Source of the DNA: Branchiostoma floridae | Taxonomy: Eukaryota; Chordata; Leptocardii; Amphioxiformes; Branchiostomatidae | Length of the DNA stretch: 25,261 nucleotides | Assembly: GCF_000003815.2 (NCBI RefSeq) | Contig: NC_049979.1 | Coordinates: forward strand, 1-25,261 | Direction of reading: 5' to 3' | Part shown: positions 1 to 12,200 of the stretch, in pieces | How positions within the stretch are numbered: position 1 is the first letter of the stretch | How the letters are laid out: each line of letters begins with the position of its first letter | Made by a program: the position numbers and the translations under genes | The notes under the pieces: model-generated | What the model saw: the letters and a program-made list of their open reading frames with translations, nothing else | Told to the model about the DNA's origin: nothing | Databases searched by the model: none

Positions 1-227
1 AGACTGAAAACATGCTAGTGGTGGAAATTTGCAAATTTAGGACTAGTATGTATCTGTACTCCAGAGACTAGTTAAGTCCAACATCCCCCCTACTTAGGCC
101 AATTTCTTCAAGAGACTACTATGCCATGTTCAGAAATATTTAACATGGTGTATTTTTCCACTTGTATGTAGTTGAGTCATCTTTCAAAGTAAGACAGAAA
201 ACAGCAAGTTAGTCAATAATCTTTGCT

Positions 228-233
228 TTTATT
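228..233 (-). terminator. Candidate polyadenylation signal AATAAA (minus strand)
   Basis: TTTATT on the plus strand, AATAAA on the minus. It is the furthest candidate polyadenylation signal for PPP4R4 inside the window and would imply a 3' UTR of about 3 kb crossing the palindrome and the family I element. The alternative at 2204-2209 (ATTAAA) gives about 1 kb. Confidence 0.2.
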
Positions 234-520
234 ACAAAACCCATAACTGACATCTGTGCAAAGCGTAACGATTCATGCAGCATCCATACATCATTCCATC
301 TATCTACACCCCAGTGGCAGCAATGGAAAATTTATACACATGTTTAATCTGTGCCTTTTTTTCCTCTATTTTTGTTTGTTCTGCAGCATCAATTTATCTT
401 CTTTTCTCATCTGTACAGGAAAACATTTAATCTATATCTACAGCTCTGGTAGAGTTTTATCTTCCTCCACAGGAATGCCCAATACATGACTGTGTGTCCC
501 TTCTTGGATGGTATCTGGAT

Positions 521-959
521 AAGGCCACACCAAATTTATTTATTGCTTCTCGGATTTTCCAGAAAGAATTGGACCGACAGGTCGAAAAAAAAAATTAATT
601 TTTTTCCAAATAGTCTGGGTTGAAGATATCCTCATTCATCATCATTGGACTCTGTTCGTCTATCTGAAGATCTGTTCGTCTATCTGAAGATATATGGCTT
701 AAAGAACAACAAAAAAACAGCCTGAGGAGTTTAATGGCATGTTTTACACAATGAATCTCCTTAGGTTTGTTGCTAATGTTCTGAATAAAAGGCATTGTTT
801 TTGGACTGAAATTATGTGTATGTGGCTCTGAATGGTAATATTTACAGGTTCGTGATAGCAAAACCTGTATCATTTTTTCTCTGGACTTAATTTTTTTTGA
901 AAATGGGAAAAAATGGACAGGTGAATCCAAGAAGCAACAAATAAAAATGGTGTGGTCCA
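521..959. mobile_element. Inverted-repeat element, family I, copy 1
   Basis: Ends aaggccacaccaaatttatt (left) and ggtgtggtcc (right) are inverted copies over roughly 40 bp, including gcttctcggatttt against its complement near 930. About 440 bp. A relative lies at 24177-24416. Non-autonomous; the open frames inside show no known domain. Confidence 0.5.
651..690. repeat. 20-bp unit repeated twice in tandem
   Basis: tctgttcgtctatctgaaga occurs twice back to back (651-670 and 671-690), inside the family I element. A recent small duplication. Confidence 0.9.
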
Positions 960-1423
960 ACCATAAAATCAAAGATGGTTTATTCCACAGCAACTGGTTG
1001 CACACATGCCCCCTTCATAAGTCACAATTTCACCATCATTGCAATCCTTGGTTTTAGACATGTTTACTCCAGTGGAGGCATAGATATTTCAGTAGCAGAA
1101 ACAAACACGTTAAAAGGGACCAAACTAGCGCATAACCTGTCAACCTCACTGAGGCAATTTCTTCCCATTGGCATAAACTGCAGAGAAAAGAGTCCATGCA
1201 GCTTGTAATGTAGGTGGCTGCTAGTCCAAATGGCAACCATCCATCTATATTGCACTTACTTACCAAACATTAAACTATGGGCAAGTGCTCACCAGGCAGA
1301 TACAACGTTACGAACTATGTGCACAAGCAATAACGTAATCTACATAAAATGTGCATCACCTTACATGTTTGCTATGGCAGCATGGAAGGCAGTTTGTGCA
1401 GTGGCTAGATATTTGTGGCACTA
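960..1423. other. Non-coding stretch, no feature recognised
   Basis: Several short open frames exist on both strands (60-77 codons) but none shows domain similarity, splice context or codon bias. Nothing supported here. Confidence 0.5.
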
Positions 1424-1426
1424 AAT

Positions 1427-1684
1427 TAGTCTCTACCAGATTCCGGGTTGCTGGAAAACCGTAGAAATGGAACAAATAGAGGAGTTAGCCGGCCAGAGGA
1501 GTATAGCTGGCTAAGGAACAGCGCCCGACCTACGGATTTGCGGACATCAAACAAGATAGCGACCCCTCACAGACTCCGTAGGTCGCGCGCTATTCCCTAG
1601 CCGGCTATACTCCTCTGGCCGGCTTACTCGTCTATTTGTTCAATTTCTACGGTTTTCCAGCGACCCGGAGTCTGGTAGAGACTA
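1427..1684. mobile_element. Large palindromic MITE-like element
   Basis: Arms 1427-1536 and 1575-1684 are inverted copies: I count 9 mismatches in 110 bases. The loop is 38 bp. The hexamer gcacta flanks it at 1418-1423 and 1685-1690, though three bases (aat) lie between the left hexamer and the arm. The element is GC-richer than its surroundings. No other copy in the window and no coding content. Confidence 0.75.
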
Positions 1685-1690
1685 GCACTA

Positions 1691-3199
1691 CTAGTAAATT
1701 ACAATGACAGCATTCTGCATGCACCTTATTTAGAGACCTACACTTAAAGGCAAGTAATCATCACCTTAAGTTTCTACAAACAAAATTTACATACATGTAC
1801 AACAACAAAACTATCCCATCACAATGGGGCAACTAGAAACCACTTGCAAACCAACATTCAATATCATACAATATTTCTCAAGACTAGAATTCTCCTTCCG
1901 GCTGTGGCAGTTCGTCCTGAAGTAACGTTGAATATTGAATCTCAGGTTTGGAGAAATCATTTCATTAAGAGGCGGTTTGGATAAAAGTAAGTTGTGGCCA
2001 TATATTCCCTGATGAAGCTAACTGTCAACTAATAGATTTGGACCGCATGACACTTCCTGGGTTCCTTTCTAATGGTTATGTTTTCAAAATAGTTTACAAA
2101 TTTCAAAAATCTTGACATTTTTCTTCTACCAGACGTACATTACTAATTTAAAAACAAGTGTCTGAAGTAGAAAAAAAGGTTGGCCGAAATAACAAATACA
2201 CTTTTTAATGTTTCAGCATCAATAGAAAACAAACATGGCCTTCCTCCAAAGCCAATGCTTAACATCTCTCTTGCAACTTTATGCATCCCAATCATATGTT
2301 TAACAGCTGATGGCATCTTGTCGTTAAAAAAGAGGTTAACTTTCTGACTGGAATTTTAACGACTCATCAATCTCATATTGCTTATGAGGTAAACCTTTGT
2401 GAGAAGTGGCTTTGACCATGTGAGTTAGTCTTATTTTATAAATGAAGAAAACCTACAGAGAAGTATACATCAGTGCCAATATGGCTCAATCTCTTCTTTG
2501 AAATTAAATTCACCTGAACCAGGCAATAACTGCAATACCTTAGAAAAAATGTCACAAAATCAAATTATTTTTCTCATATTACATAAAACATACTGACATG
2601 AAAAAGTGAGTTAGACATTTAAGTATCAATGTAAATCAAGGCAATCTCAGCAATATTGCATGGTCCAGCTGAATCTAGAAGTGGATGGAATCTGACTCGT
2701 TGCAGAATATCAAAAGATGTTTCAAGCATTAACCTGACCTAAAAGCAACATCTGAACACCACTTTCTGATAGAAGTATATGTAATTAATTACAGGTAAGG
2801 ACCCCACTTAAGGTGTGAAATCTCAACCAAGTGTTTTCATATATGAGAAATGCCTTGAACCATCAAATCACAACATGTGACTAACAGCCTTCTCCAGACC
2901 TACTTGAAACAAAAGTGCCAAAATTTTACACAAATTCATCGGAAAGAATCCAACGTTCCAATTTTTTCCCGTTACATGAATGATATGCTTTTTTCACAGC
3001 CAGAAGAAAGCTGTTGATCACAAACAGTCCTAAAAACTCAATATGCAACATTTGCGTCTCAAAATCAAACATGGTGAAGCTTGATTTTTCAGCGTGCTGT
3101 AAGGTGTTATTCATCTGTCCTACTGTAAGTAAGGTACTGCACATTTAGCATTCCTCCTAGAAGTATGTACACGGGGGCTCCCATCACTGCATCGTGGTC
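1691..3199 (-). other. PPP4R4: Probable PPP4R4 3' UTR / downstream sequence
   Basis: AT-rich sequence without coding signal directly after the stop codon. No recognisable repeat was seen in most of it, unlike the introns, which fits a UTR. On the minus strand an ATTAAA occurs at 2204-2209; the next good AATAAA is far away at 228-233. Which is used cannot be told from sequence. Confidence 0.4.
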
Positions 3200-3224
3200 C
3201 TATCTGGCTTGGGAGCCTTTCTTC
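3200..3224 (-). CDS. PPP4R4: PPP4R4 exon W20, terminal coding exon with stop
   Basis: 25 coding nt, acceptor cccttcaaccaacag. With AG from W19 it reads RKKGSQAR then TAG at 3200-3202. The basic ending resembles the basic C-terminus of human PPP4R4 (..RKATLKSRKSNP). It lies 4.5 kb from W19, and only a short basic match supports it. The exon continues as 3' UTR to lower coordinates. Confidence 0.62.
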
Positions 3225-6200
3225 CTGTTGGTTGAAGGGACAAAGTACTAGTAATCAATAACAAATAACATCTTTCATCTTTACGTCAATGAAGGTTAGA
3301 CTTACAGGTATTAAGATACGCCAAAAAGCAGTTACTCAAGCAACTGGATATGATTTTGGAAACGGTCAGACGTTTCAACTTGCCTACACCAAGGAGGTTC
3401 CTTGCCTACACTAATTTTTGTCAACCTCCTTGGTGACACTGAAGAGATCTTGCTGGAGAGTGTTTTCATATCCTAGCTGTGAATTTTTAATCTCTGTTCC
3501 TTACAAAATGTTCAGTAACCAGCACCATGTGGATACAGAAACAAGCTCAGGGCATTGGAATGTCTGTTTAGTCTGTTTGAACTAAACACTTGAATATAGA
3601 GCAAGCCTTATCAATACAGACCTAAAATAGGATAACCTTTCAGGGTTGGACAAGTTTTCTAAAATTCACATAGAAATAATTTAAAGAAATAATTTAAAGG
3701 CTGGAGAATCCTCAACATGATAAGGGCAGCAGCCTCAAACGAAAGAAGAAGAAAAATTACTTGCCCGAACTAACTTTTTACTTGTCTGGATATTCAAATG
3801 ACATTTTTAACTATTTTCAATTCCTCAATGGAATTCTTTTATGGTTGGCTCTATTTTTCTGTGTTGACCAATGCTTGATACTATGACTGTGAAAGGTAAC
3901 AAGTATACCAAAATTTCTGTCATGGAATTATCATACTTGCCCAATCGGACAAGTGGGGTAGGTCATGCACTTGCCCGATCAGCACCTTCACTTGCCCTGG
4001 ACAATCAGGCTAGTGGACTTGTCCAAACCAGCCTTTGCAAATAATCCCTACCCTACCTTGTGTGTGTGGGTGTTGAGCCACCCTTAGGAGACCCATGGCC
4101 GGAAGAGCTGGCTGCCAGGTTAGTCAGGCTGTGGCTACTCTTTTTTAGTGAAGATTTCTTGCTGTGAGAAGTTGAGACTCCTGAAATCAAGCGAGGCAAA
4201 ATGATATGGACTTACAAGAAGAAAATCACTGACCAGCCTCCTTGTTATCCAATAGTTATGTAACACACAATTTAAAAAAAGACAACTAGAAACTAGAAGA
4301 AAGGCACTTTTTCACAAAATTGTTTTCCCTGCAGCCTTTTGTCAAGCTACTCGGACACAAGACTATGCTATTACAGGCTTATGACAGGAGAAAGAAGAAC
4401 ACACCAGAAAGAAACAAAACAAAATATATTCTAAAAAGTCCCACCAAAAACATTTATTTCTGACCAATACAGGGCTCTAGCCAGCGTCTGTTTTTCCGTC
4501 AATTGACGGAAATTTGCAGGGTGTGACGGAAAAATTTTAAAACCAATCCGTCAACTTTGACGGACAAAACTCTGATAAAAGCTCCTTGGTGGAAGCTCGG
4601 GCTGCTTGAGGACGCCGTCCACGGCCGTAAAAGCCACACACTGTTTGTTTTGCTATTGTTATGATTGTTGACAATGTGTGTCGGCGCCCTTTCGCATACG
4701 ATAATCTCATTAAAACCCGTTTTTCAAAGTCTCAGTTCAGTCTCTCTAACTCCTGGAATAGCGTTTTTGCGACAATGGGAATTGGCTGACGGAAAAAAAT
4801 GTCGAGCTGGCTAGAGCTCTGGACCAATATATACATTTATCTATATCTTCGATATTATAAAACTAGCTCTACGTCCAAGCCATAAACATCTAAAACATAA
4901 CAAAAATACTGACCTGCTACAGGGCTGTTGCTAGAGGTCCTTTTTATTCGGTCTTCCTTGCTTCCCAGAGAGTACTTTCTGCATGGCAGATTAAAAAGAC
5001 CAATTACAAGAGCTATTACACAACGTTAACTGATATGGCAGCTTTCCCTGGCTAATGTTGATCATAGCTGGAGGCTTTTACCTGCATGCAGACTGTTCCT
5101 ACATGAAATACCTGTGTTGTTAACATAGTTTGCAATAAAGTATATACGTGGGATAACGTGAAGAGGGAAACAAACAAACAAACAAACAAACAAACAAACA
5201 AACAAACGAAGCTCTCTCTCTCTCCTCATCTTCCTGCATGCATTTATAATTATAAAACATCTCTCAGGCCTAGGGAAAAAATGTTGTGTTTCCTGTTTCC
5301 CTACCATCCCTAGAAAAACCTGACAACCCTAGACTTTTTTTGGTTGGACAGAGGAGTCACATAGTTTCCAGCCAGAATTTTATTCTGCCTATTCAAGTAA
5401 AAAAATTGCTTGTCCTATCTAATAAAGGATAGATGTATCTACAGAATGCACAAAATTGAAGTTTGAAATTGAAAAACTATAAGTGTCCTCACTACAATTT
5501 TTTGGCTAAAATCTAAAAAAAAAAAAGATTAAAAAAAGAAAATCCCCAGAACCTACCTAACGCTAGTTCACCTTTATCCATTGGGTAACTTATATCCGTT
5601 GTTTTTAAAAACAGGATATTTTGGAATATCACGTTAACGGATGTTAGTTTCAAATTGCAATATTTTCGGGATTACTGCAGTTCAAAACTACCACCTGTCG
5701 ATATGATGTGCCTAAATACCCTGTTTTTAAAAGCAATGGATATAGGTTACCCAACGGATAAAGGTGAACTAGCGTTACCGACCCTAATTTTTTCAGGACT
5801 AAAACGGAAAACACAACATTTTTTTCCTAGGCCTCATTAGTTACGAGGGCCGTTCAAGAAGTAATCCACCTGACCCATTTCCCAAAGGAGGAGATTAATG
5901 AAACTTGGTGCAGTTATTAGTCTTTCTCTTCATAGGAATCACCCAGAGTTATGCATTTCTACCATCGTTTGATGCAGCTCTGTACACCGTTTTTGTAGGA
6001 CGCCCCAGGTTGGTCCTGCAACAGATGCCTCATCAATGGCAGAAGAGGGACGACCAGGTCTGGGAGCTGTTTCCACAGACTTCCGGCCATGTTTGAATTC
6101 ACAATGCCAGCGTTTTACAAGGTCATATGATGGGGAATCATCACCATAAGTTTCTCTTATTTCATCAAAAGTCTCATTTGGTATGCGTCCTTTCAAATAC

Positions 6201-9200
6201 AAAAACCGGATCACTGCGCGACACTCAACTGGCTCCATTTCACACCTGGTCCATTTCACACCTGACTCAGTTCAAACACCTTTAAATCAAAAACCAAAAT
6301 TAGTTCAGAGCTGTTTTTTGCAACATAACCCATAGAGATATGAATCATTACATATGCAAAATTTCATCTAGATCAGACAACTGGAAGTGGGTCAGGTGGA
6401 TTACTTCTTGAACGCCCCTCGTACTACTGAAGTCAGTGTATTTCTGATATGCCTCATCTAGATCTGCTCCCAAATGTTCCAGCCACCGGGGTGTAACCAC
6501 GTATGAAGCGTGCGGGGAGCACTGGGTCTGTACAAACCTGTTCTTTTTGTCTTGGACAGATGAAACTATCCTGTGTGGCGAAACTATCCTGCACACGTGA
6601 CGGGGGAACAGTGAGGTAGTAGCGTTAGGATCACACACACAAGCCCATGTTTTCAGAGGATAGCTGTTGGAATGGCCACTATAGCTATGGACACAACCCA
6701 CCTTACGTGCAATTTGTCCGTACATTTAAGGGAGGCCACGTCCGCCACGTATTTCTGAAAACGTTCAGGCTGTACAGGGCAAGTATGGTGCCCGTACTGG
6801 CACGTATGGGGGGCAACCCGATGGCACACAAAGTTTTGCCTGCATGTAAAGTTCTAAAGTCTGCGTGCTCCAAAATCCGTCGGATTCCCTACAAGTTTGT
6901 ACGGAGGCGGTACTTACCACTTACGGATCCCAAAAGATTGCCCACATTTTGGCATGTAGACAGCACGTATTTGCACATACAGCGGGTTGTGCCTTTAGCT
7001 TAATGTAATCTCCAAGCAGATCCTACGATGGTGTAAGATAGTACTAAAACTGGCCAAGGAGTGTAGTCAGCCAAGAGGTGTACGATCCCCGGTATCCAAA
7101 CACACTCCTAGGCTGGCTTCACTCCTCTGCCAGCTTTTTATACTATATTATACTACCATAGGATCTGCTTGAGATTAACTAAAGTACTACTAGTCAAAGT
7201 ACACCAGCAGTGTGTGAAAACATTGGATCTCAACTTGCGCCACATCGAGACATTCCTTTTTGTAGAAAACAAGGTTTATTACATGCAGCATTCATTTGCA
7301 AGGCCTTAAATCCAGAGTGTGCAGGTGACACAAATTGTTTCAAAAGGTTTCACATACTGCTGAGTCTTTAACACTCTACCAAATTCCATCAATCTATTAT
7401 GTCCTTCATTCTTTTGTGCCAAAAGTGACCGTTTTAGTCACAGAAGATACTGTAAATGCATTTAAGTTCACAGGGATTTAATTTCGCGGTAGCAGGAAAA
7501 AGGATTTTCGTGGTGGTTTTAAGTTCACGGTAGCGCCATGCACCGTAGTCTCTTACTGCCATGGAAATTGTCCGTGGTTTTTAAGTTCGCTGTGGTTTTT
7601 AAGTTCGCAGTAAAACAGCCACCGCGGAAACCGCGAACATCAAACCACCACGAAAGTTTCTGCATTTACAGTAGCCTTTCAGAAGCAAACAGTCAAGTCT
7701 GAATTGCTCACCTGGTGAGTCCTGGGCTGGTCATGTTTTCACTGGAGCCCGAGTGTAAGGAGTGTTTACTAAGCTTGGGGGAGGCAGATGGCAGCTCGCT
7801 GGAGTTGGTCTTGCCCACTGAAGTTCTGTGGCCTCTGTTGTGGGCCCCTGGTGCAACAAATAATGTTAGAATTCTACTTTAATTCTAATCTCCAAGTAGA
7901 TCCTACAACGCCATAATAGTACCAAACTGGCCAAGGAGTGAAGTCAACCAGAGGTGTCCGATTGCCATGTAGCGGAAGCGAAACACACTCCTAGGCCAGC
8001 TTCACTCCTCTGCCAGCTTTTGATACTATCTTATGCTACAGTAGGATCTGCTTGGAGAATTACCCAAACTGTAACAGATCATTGTTCGTGACTTACACAA
8101 ATGTAGTTCGGTTCCCAGCACTGAATCTAAATGCTTTATTGTGATGCACTGCAGAGATTGAACTCTCTGAATGAGCCAAAACTAATGACCATTGGACAAG
8201 AGGAGTCAAACACATGTGCAGGGCACATTCCTGCAACCACTCTCCCAATACACAGGCCTTATAGAGCACATCAAAACAACATCTTCATGTACCAGTAATG
8301 CCATTATCTTATATTTAGTAGAAAGTTATTGTCCTTGTCGCTTAACACCAGTGAGTTAGTAAAACTGGAAAACCAACACCACAAGGCATAGTCACAGCCT
8401 GGGAGGGGCGGCTGCCTCACCATACACTGACACTTACTGGTATGGGGGGAAAAAGATGTAAATGTGGATATGGTACAAAATGGGTTGAAGGCTAGGATGG
8501 TGATGGACAGGGTAGGATGGATTTAGATGTAGAACTGACAGGGTTACCACAGTCAGACGTGGTTAGGTCTACCCTATGTGTGCCATGTAGGGTGAGGTAA
8601 CCGCCTCTAGCCAGTCATGATTGTACCTCTCTGGCCTGGAGACAGGTTATTACTCGAGGAGACATGAGAAAGGCTGTTGCTGCGTGGCATGGTGGGCGAC
8701 GCCTCTTTCGCAGCCGCAGCCTTAGCTTCTTTGGATTTGTCCCCACCTGTTTGTTAAATAAACATGCACCAAAGCCCATGACTCCATGCTGAACATGCAT
8801 AAAGGACCAGGGTTATAAAGCTAGTTCACCTTTATCCATTGGGTAACCTATATCCGTTGCATTTAAAAACTGGGTATCTAGGGATATCAAGTCGATGGAC
8901 GTTGGTTTCAAATTGCAATATTCTCAGTACATTGCAGTTTGAAACTACCACCCATCGGCTTGATGTGCCCAAATACCTTGTTTTGAAAAACAACGGATAT
9001 AGGTTATCCCGCGGATATAAAGGTGATCTCCACATACTTAACCTGAACCTTACAATTCTATTAGAACAGAAAAGCCTCACATTATACACCAGGATCATCT
9101 TAAATCAGTTTGTTTTGTATACCAATTACACCATTTTGTTGGTACACCAAATAAGTTAGCATATACTGTAAATGCGAAGTTTGCCGGGATTTATTTTGAG

Positions 9201-12200
9201 TGTGGAAAATGGAGTGTTCACGGTGGTTTTAAGTTCGTGGTAGCGCCATTGACAGCAGTCTCATACTACAATGGAAAATGTTCGCAGCGGTTTTAAGTTT
9301 TTGGTGAATTGGTCACAGAGAAAACTGCAAACAGTTCGGCATTTACAGTAAGTTTATTAACAACTTTCTGACAATGATTGAGAGGACATCTTTGGGTAGA
9401 AAAGTCGAAATCTTTCCTGTGTCTCAGTCTGATAATGTATCTTAATCAGTTCTACATGTAGATGTGCCCTATGCGGTCATTCTCGTATAGGACTGTTCAG
9501 CCACAGTCGACGCTGTAGGGCTGATATCAATTAGGATTTTACCATAGTCAATACTGACCGAAGGAGGCCATATATATGTAGACTATCATCACACAACCAC
9601 TGTAAAGACAAAATTAAACAAACAATAAGACAAACTTGGATTTGAGTGAAACAGACTGCAGGGACTGTACCTCTCCTGCCTTGCCCCTTGGACCCCTTGC
9701 CTTTCCCCTTCTCCGTGTTCTTGCCCTTTGTTTGTTCATGCTCCTTCTTTTCCCTTTCCTCCTGTTGGGAAAGGTCAGAGAATTTACATTAGTGGCCAGC
9801 AGCAAGTAGAAAGTAAAACTTGAAAAAAAGAGAATATAAGAATGTACTACTAGAATATAATATTAAGATTGTAACGCTAGTTCAACTTTATTCGTGGGGT
9901 AATGTATATCCGTTGTTAAAAAAACAAGGTAATTAGGAGTACAGTATCAAGGCAACGGACGTTTCAAATTCCACGATATTCAATATACGGTTTGAAACCA
10001 CCATCTGTGGACTTGCTATTTCCAAATACCTTGTTTTTTCCATAAATAAAGGATATAGGTTAACCCGCAGATAAAGATGAACTAGCATTAATAAGAGCAG
10101 TAGCAATAGAACGACAACGTTAGCACCCACCAGCTCTAACAACATCTTTTCCTCTTCCTCCTTTTTCTGGTCCATCAAGTCTTCCTCCATAAACATTCTC
10201 TGTGTTAACTGGACAAGAAAGATTTCTTTGTACAACATGATGGTCTTTCCACCATATTAATAGTAAAGTAGATCTAGAATATAGTTTTATTGTTCTGGGT
10301 TACTCAAGTACTGTATTTATTGTATCATTATGGTGCTGATGACGATGTATTATTATTATTGTATTAGTGCACTTTGTATGTGCCTTAATGTGTATGCTGT
10401 ACAACATCAGCATCTTGCTGCCTGGTGCAGCATACTATTTGTCATGTTGCAATTGAAATAAAGTCAAAGTACTGTTTCATCTGACCACATGCAACAACTA
10501 GGAGTAGGAAAGAATCAACATTATCAATTACTTGGCAAAAAAACACAGTTTAGGAGGAATAACTTACAGTTTCCATGGCAACTTGAATCTTGTCCAGCTC
10601 GAAGACAGACTGTAAAAGAAACAACTTTGTAAGAAACATGTCATGTACAAAGGCTGGTCTTAAGAATGGCCTAATCAATACATCTGACATTGTAGCCCAG
10701 AAGGACTGTGGTACTAAACGTAGAAAGACATTCAATTTTGTTGTGAAGTTAGGGCAGAGGTAGTTGAACCACAAAGAACTTTTTATAATGTTCATTTCCA
10801 GAACAAAGTATTCAGTGTTCACTTAAAATTTTGAACATTGTTCACAATTCTATTGTTGGTTGTGGAGGACCCTTATGATGACAAGTTTGCAGTGTGCAGG
10901 CCTGACCTTCCTAATAGCAGGAACTTTTGATGATGTTCATTTCAGGAACAAAGCATTCAGTGTTCACTTAGGAAGATTTTGAGCATCTTCACAATTTCAC
11001 TGTTGGTTTTAGAGGATGATAAGTTTGCAGTGTGGAGGCCTGACCTTCCTAATAGCAGCAGCAACGTCGCGGTTAGGGCTGTCCCTAGGATGCGACATTA
11101 TCAGGGGAAAGTATAACTGTACTACTTCTACTACTACTCATGATGACAAGTTTGCAGGCCTGACCTTCCTAATAGCAGCAGCAACGTCGCGGTTAGGGCC
11201 GTCCCTCGGATGGGACATTAAAAGAGGAAAGCCATGACTCTAAAAGGGGAAAGTATGACTCTACTACTACTACTACTACTACTACTCATGATGACAAGTT
11301 TGCAGGCCTGACCTTCCTAATAGCAGCAGCAACGTCACGGTCCCTCTCGTGGGACAGCAGTCTCCGCACACAGTGTTCCAGCTGCTGCAGGAGCTGTCTG
11401 TCCCCCGGTAACTTGATCTGGGTCTTCAGCCGAGGCAGCAGCGAACACAGCTTTAACCTGGAAACATGCACATAAATCATTATTGTAAATCTTGAGACGT
11501 TTTGAAATTTTCTTGAGATGAAACATTTTGAGACATCTTGAGATCTTTCAGAAGAATCTTGAGATGCTTTGGAACAGTCTGGAAAAAATCTTGAGATCTA
11601 CACTAATCTTGTGATCTGACACTAATGTCACAAGTAATAGTTTGAAACCTAATTTGATATCAAAATATATTTCAGATTCATGTGGCACTTATTTCTGAGC
11701 CATGTGTGATACGCAGCACCCACCTGACATTTGCCACAGGGTCATGGGCAAGGTTCAGGACAAACTCAAAGAAGTACTCCTTGAAAAATCTGCGTGAGAA
11801 GAGTTCCATGACATCACAGCACACATCCACAAACAGCATCCTCAGCTGGTACTTGTTGGAGTGACACAGGGCTGGGTGGGAAACAAAGGTTCAGAGTCAT
11901 TCTGGTGTGTGGACATATAAAACAGGGTTCTAGCCAGCGTCTGTCCGTCCATCCTTTGACCCAATTTTGAGCGCATTCTGTCCCGTGTGACAACAAAAAA
12001 TTGCCATGTAAAGATATCAAGTTGCAAAGATCTCCAGAATTTCAGCACAAATGCCATTGAACAAGGCTGAGTCTATTTTATCAGCAAAATTTTCCCCTTA
12101 AAATGCAGGAAATAGCATTTCAGAGGTTTTTTGATTTCAAAATTTTCCCTGAACGCCTAGGCATGTCGCAAGGAAGCCTCCGGCGCTCAACAGGATTTCC

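Noticed and set aside
595-1005. 136-codon minus-strand open frame
   Set aside because: It covers element I and a 20-bp tandem repeat, has no recognisable domain and no codon pattern like the PPP4R4 exons.
5062-5307. 81-codon frame with repeated FVCL
   Set aside because: Translation of the CAAA microsatellite plus the element D end.
6348-7003. Open frames of 118 and 125 codons on both strands
   Set aside because: No family similarity that I can name; they overlap the mariner end and a likely old repeat.
8832-9159. Paired open frames of 88 and 106 codons on opposite strands
   Set aside because: They give similar proteins on both strands because family C is palindromic; not genes.
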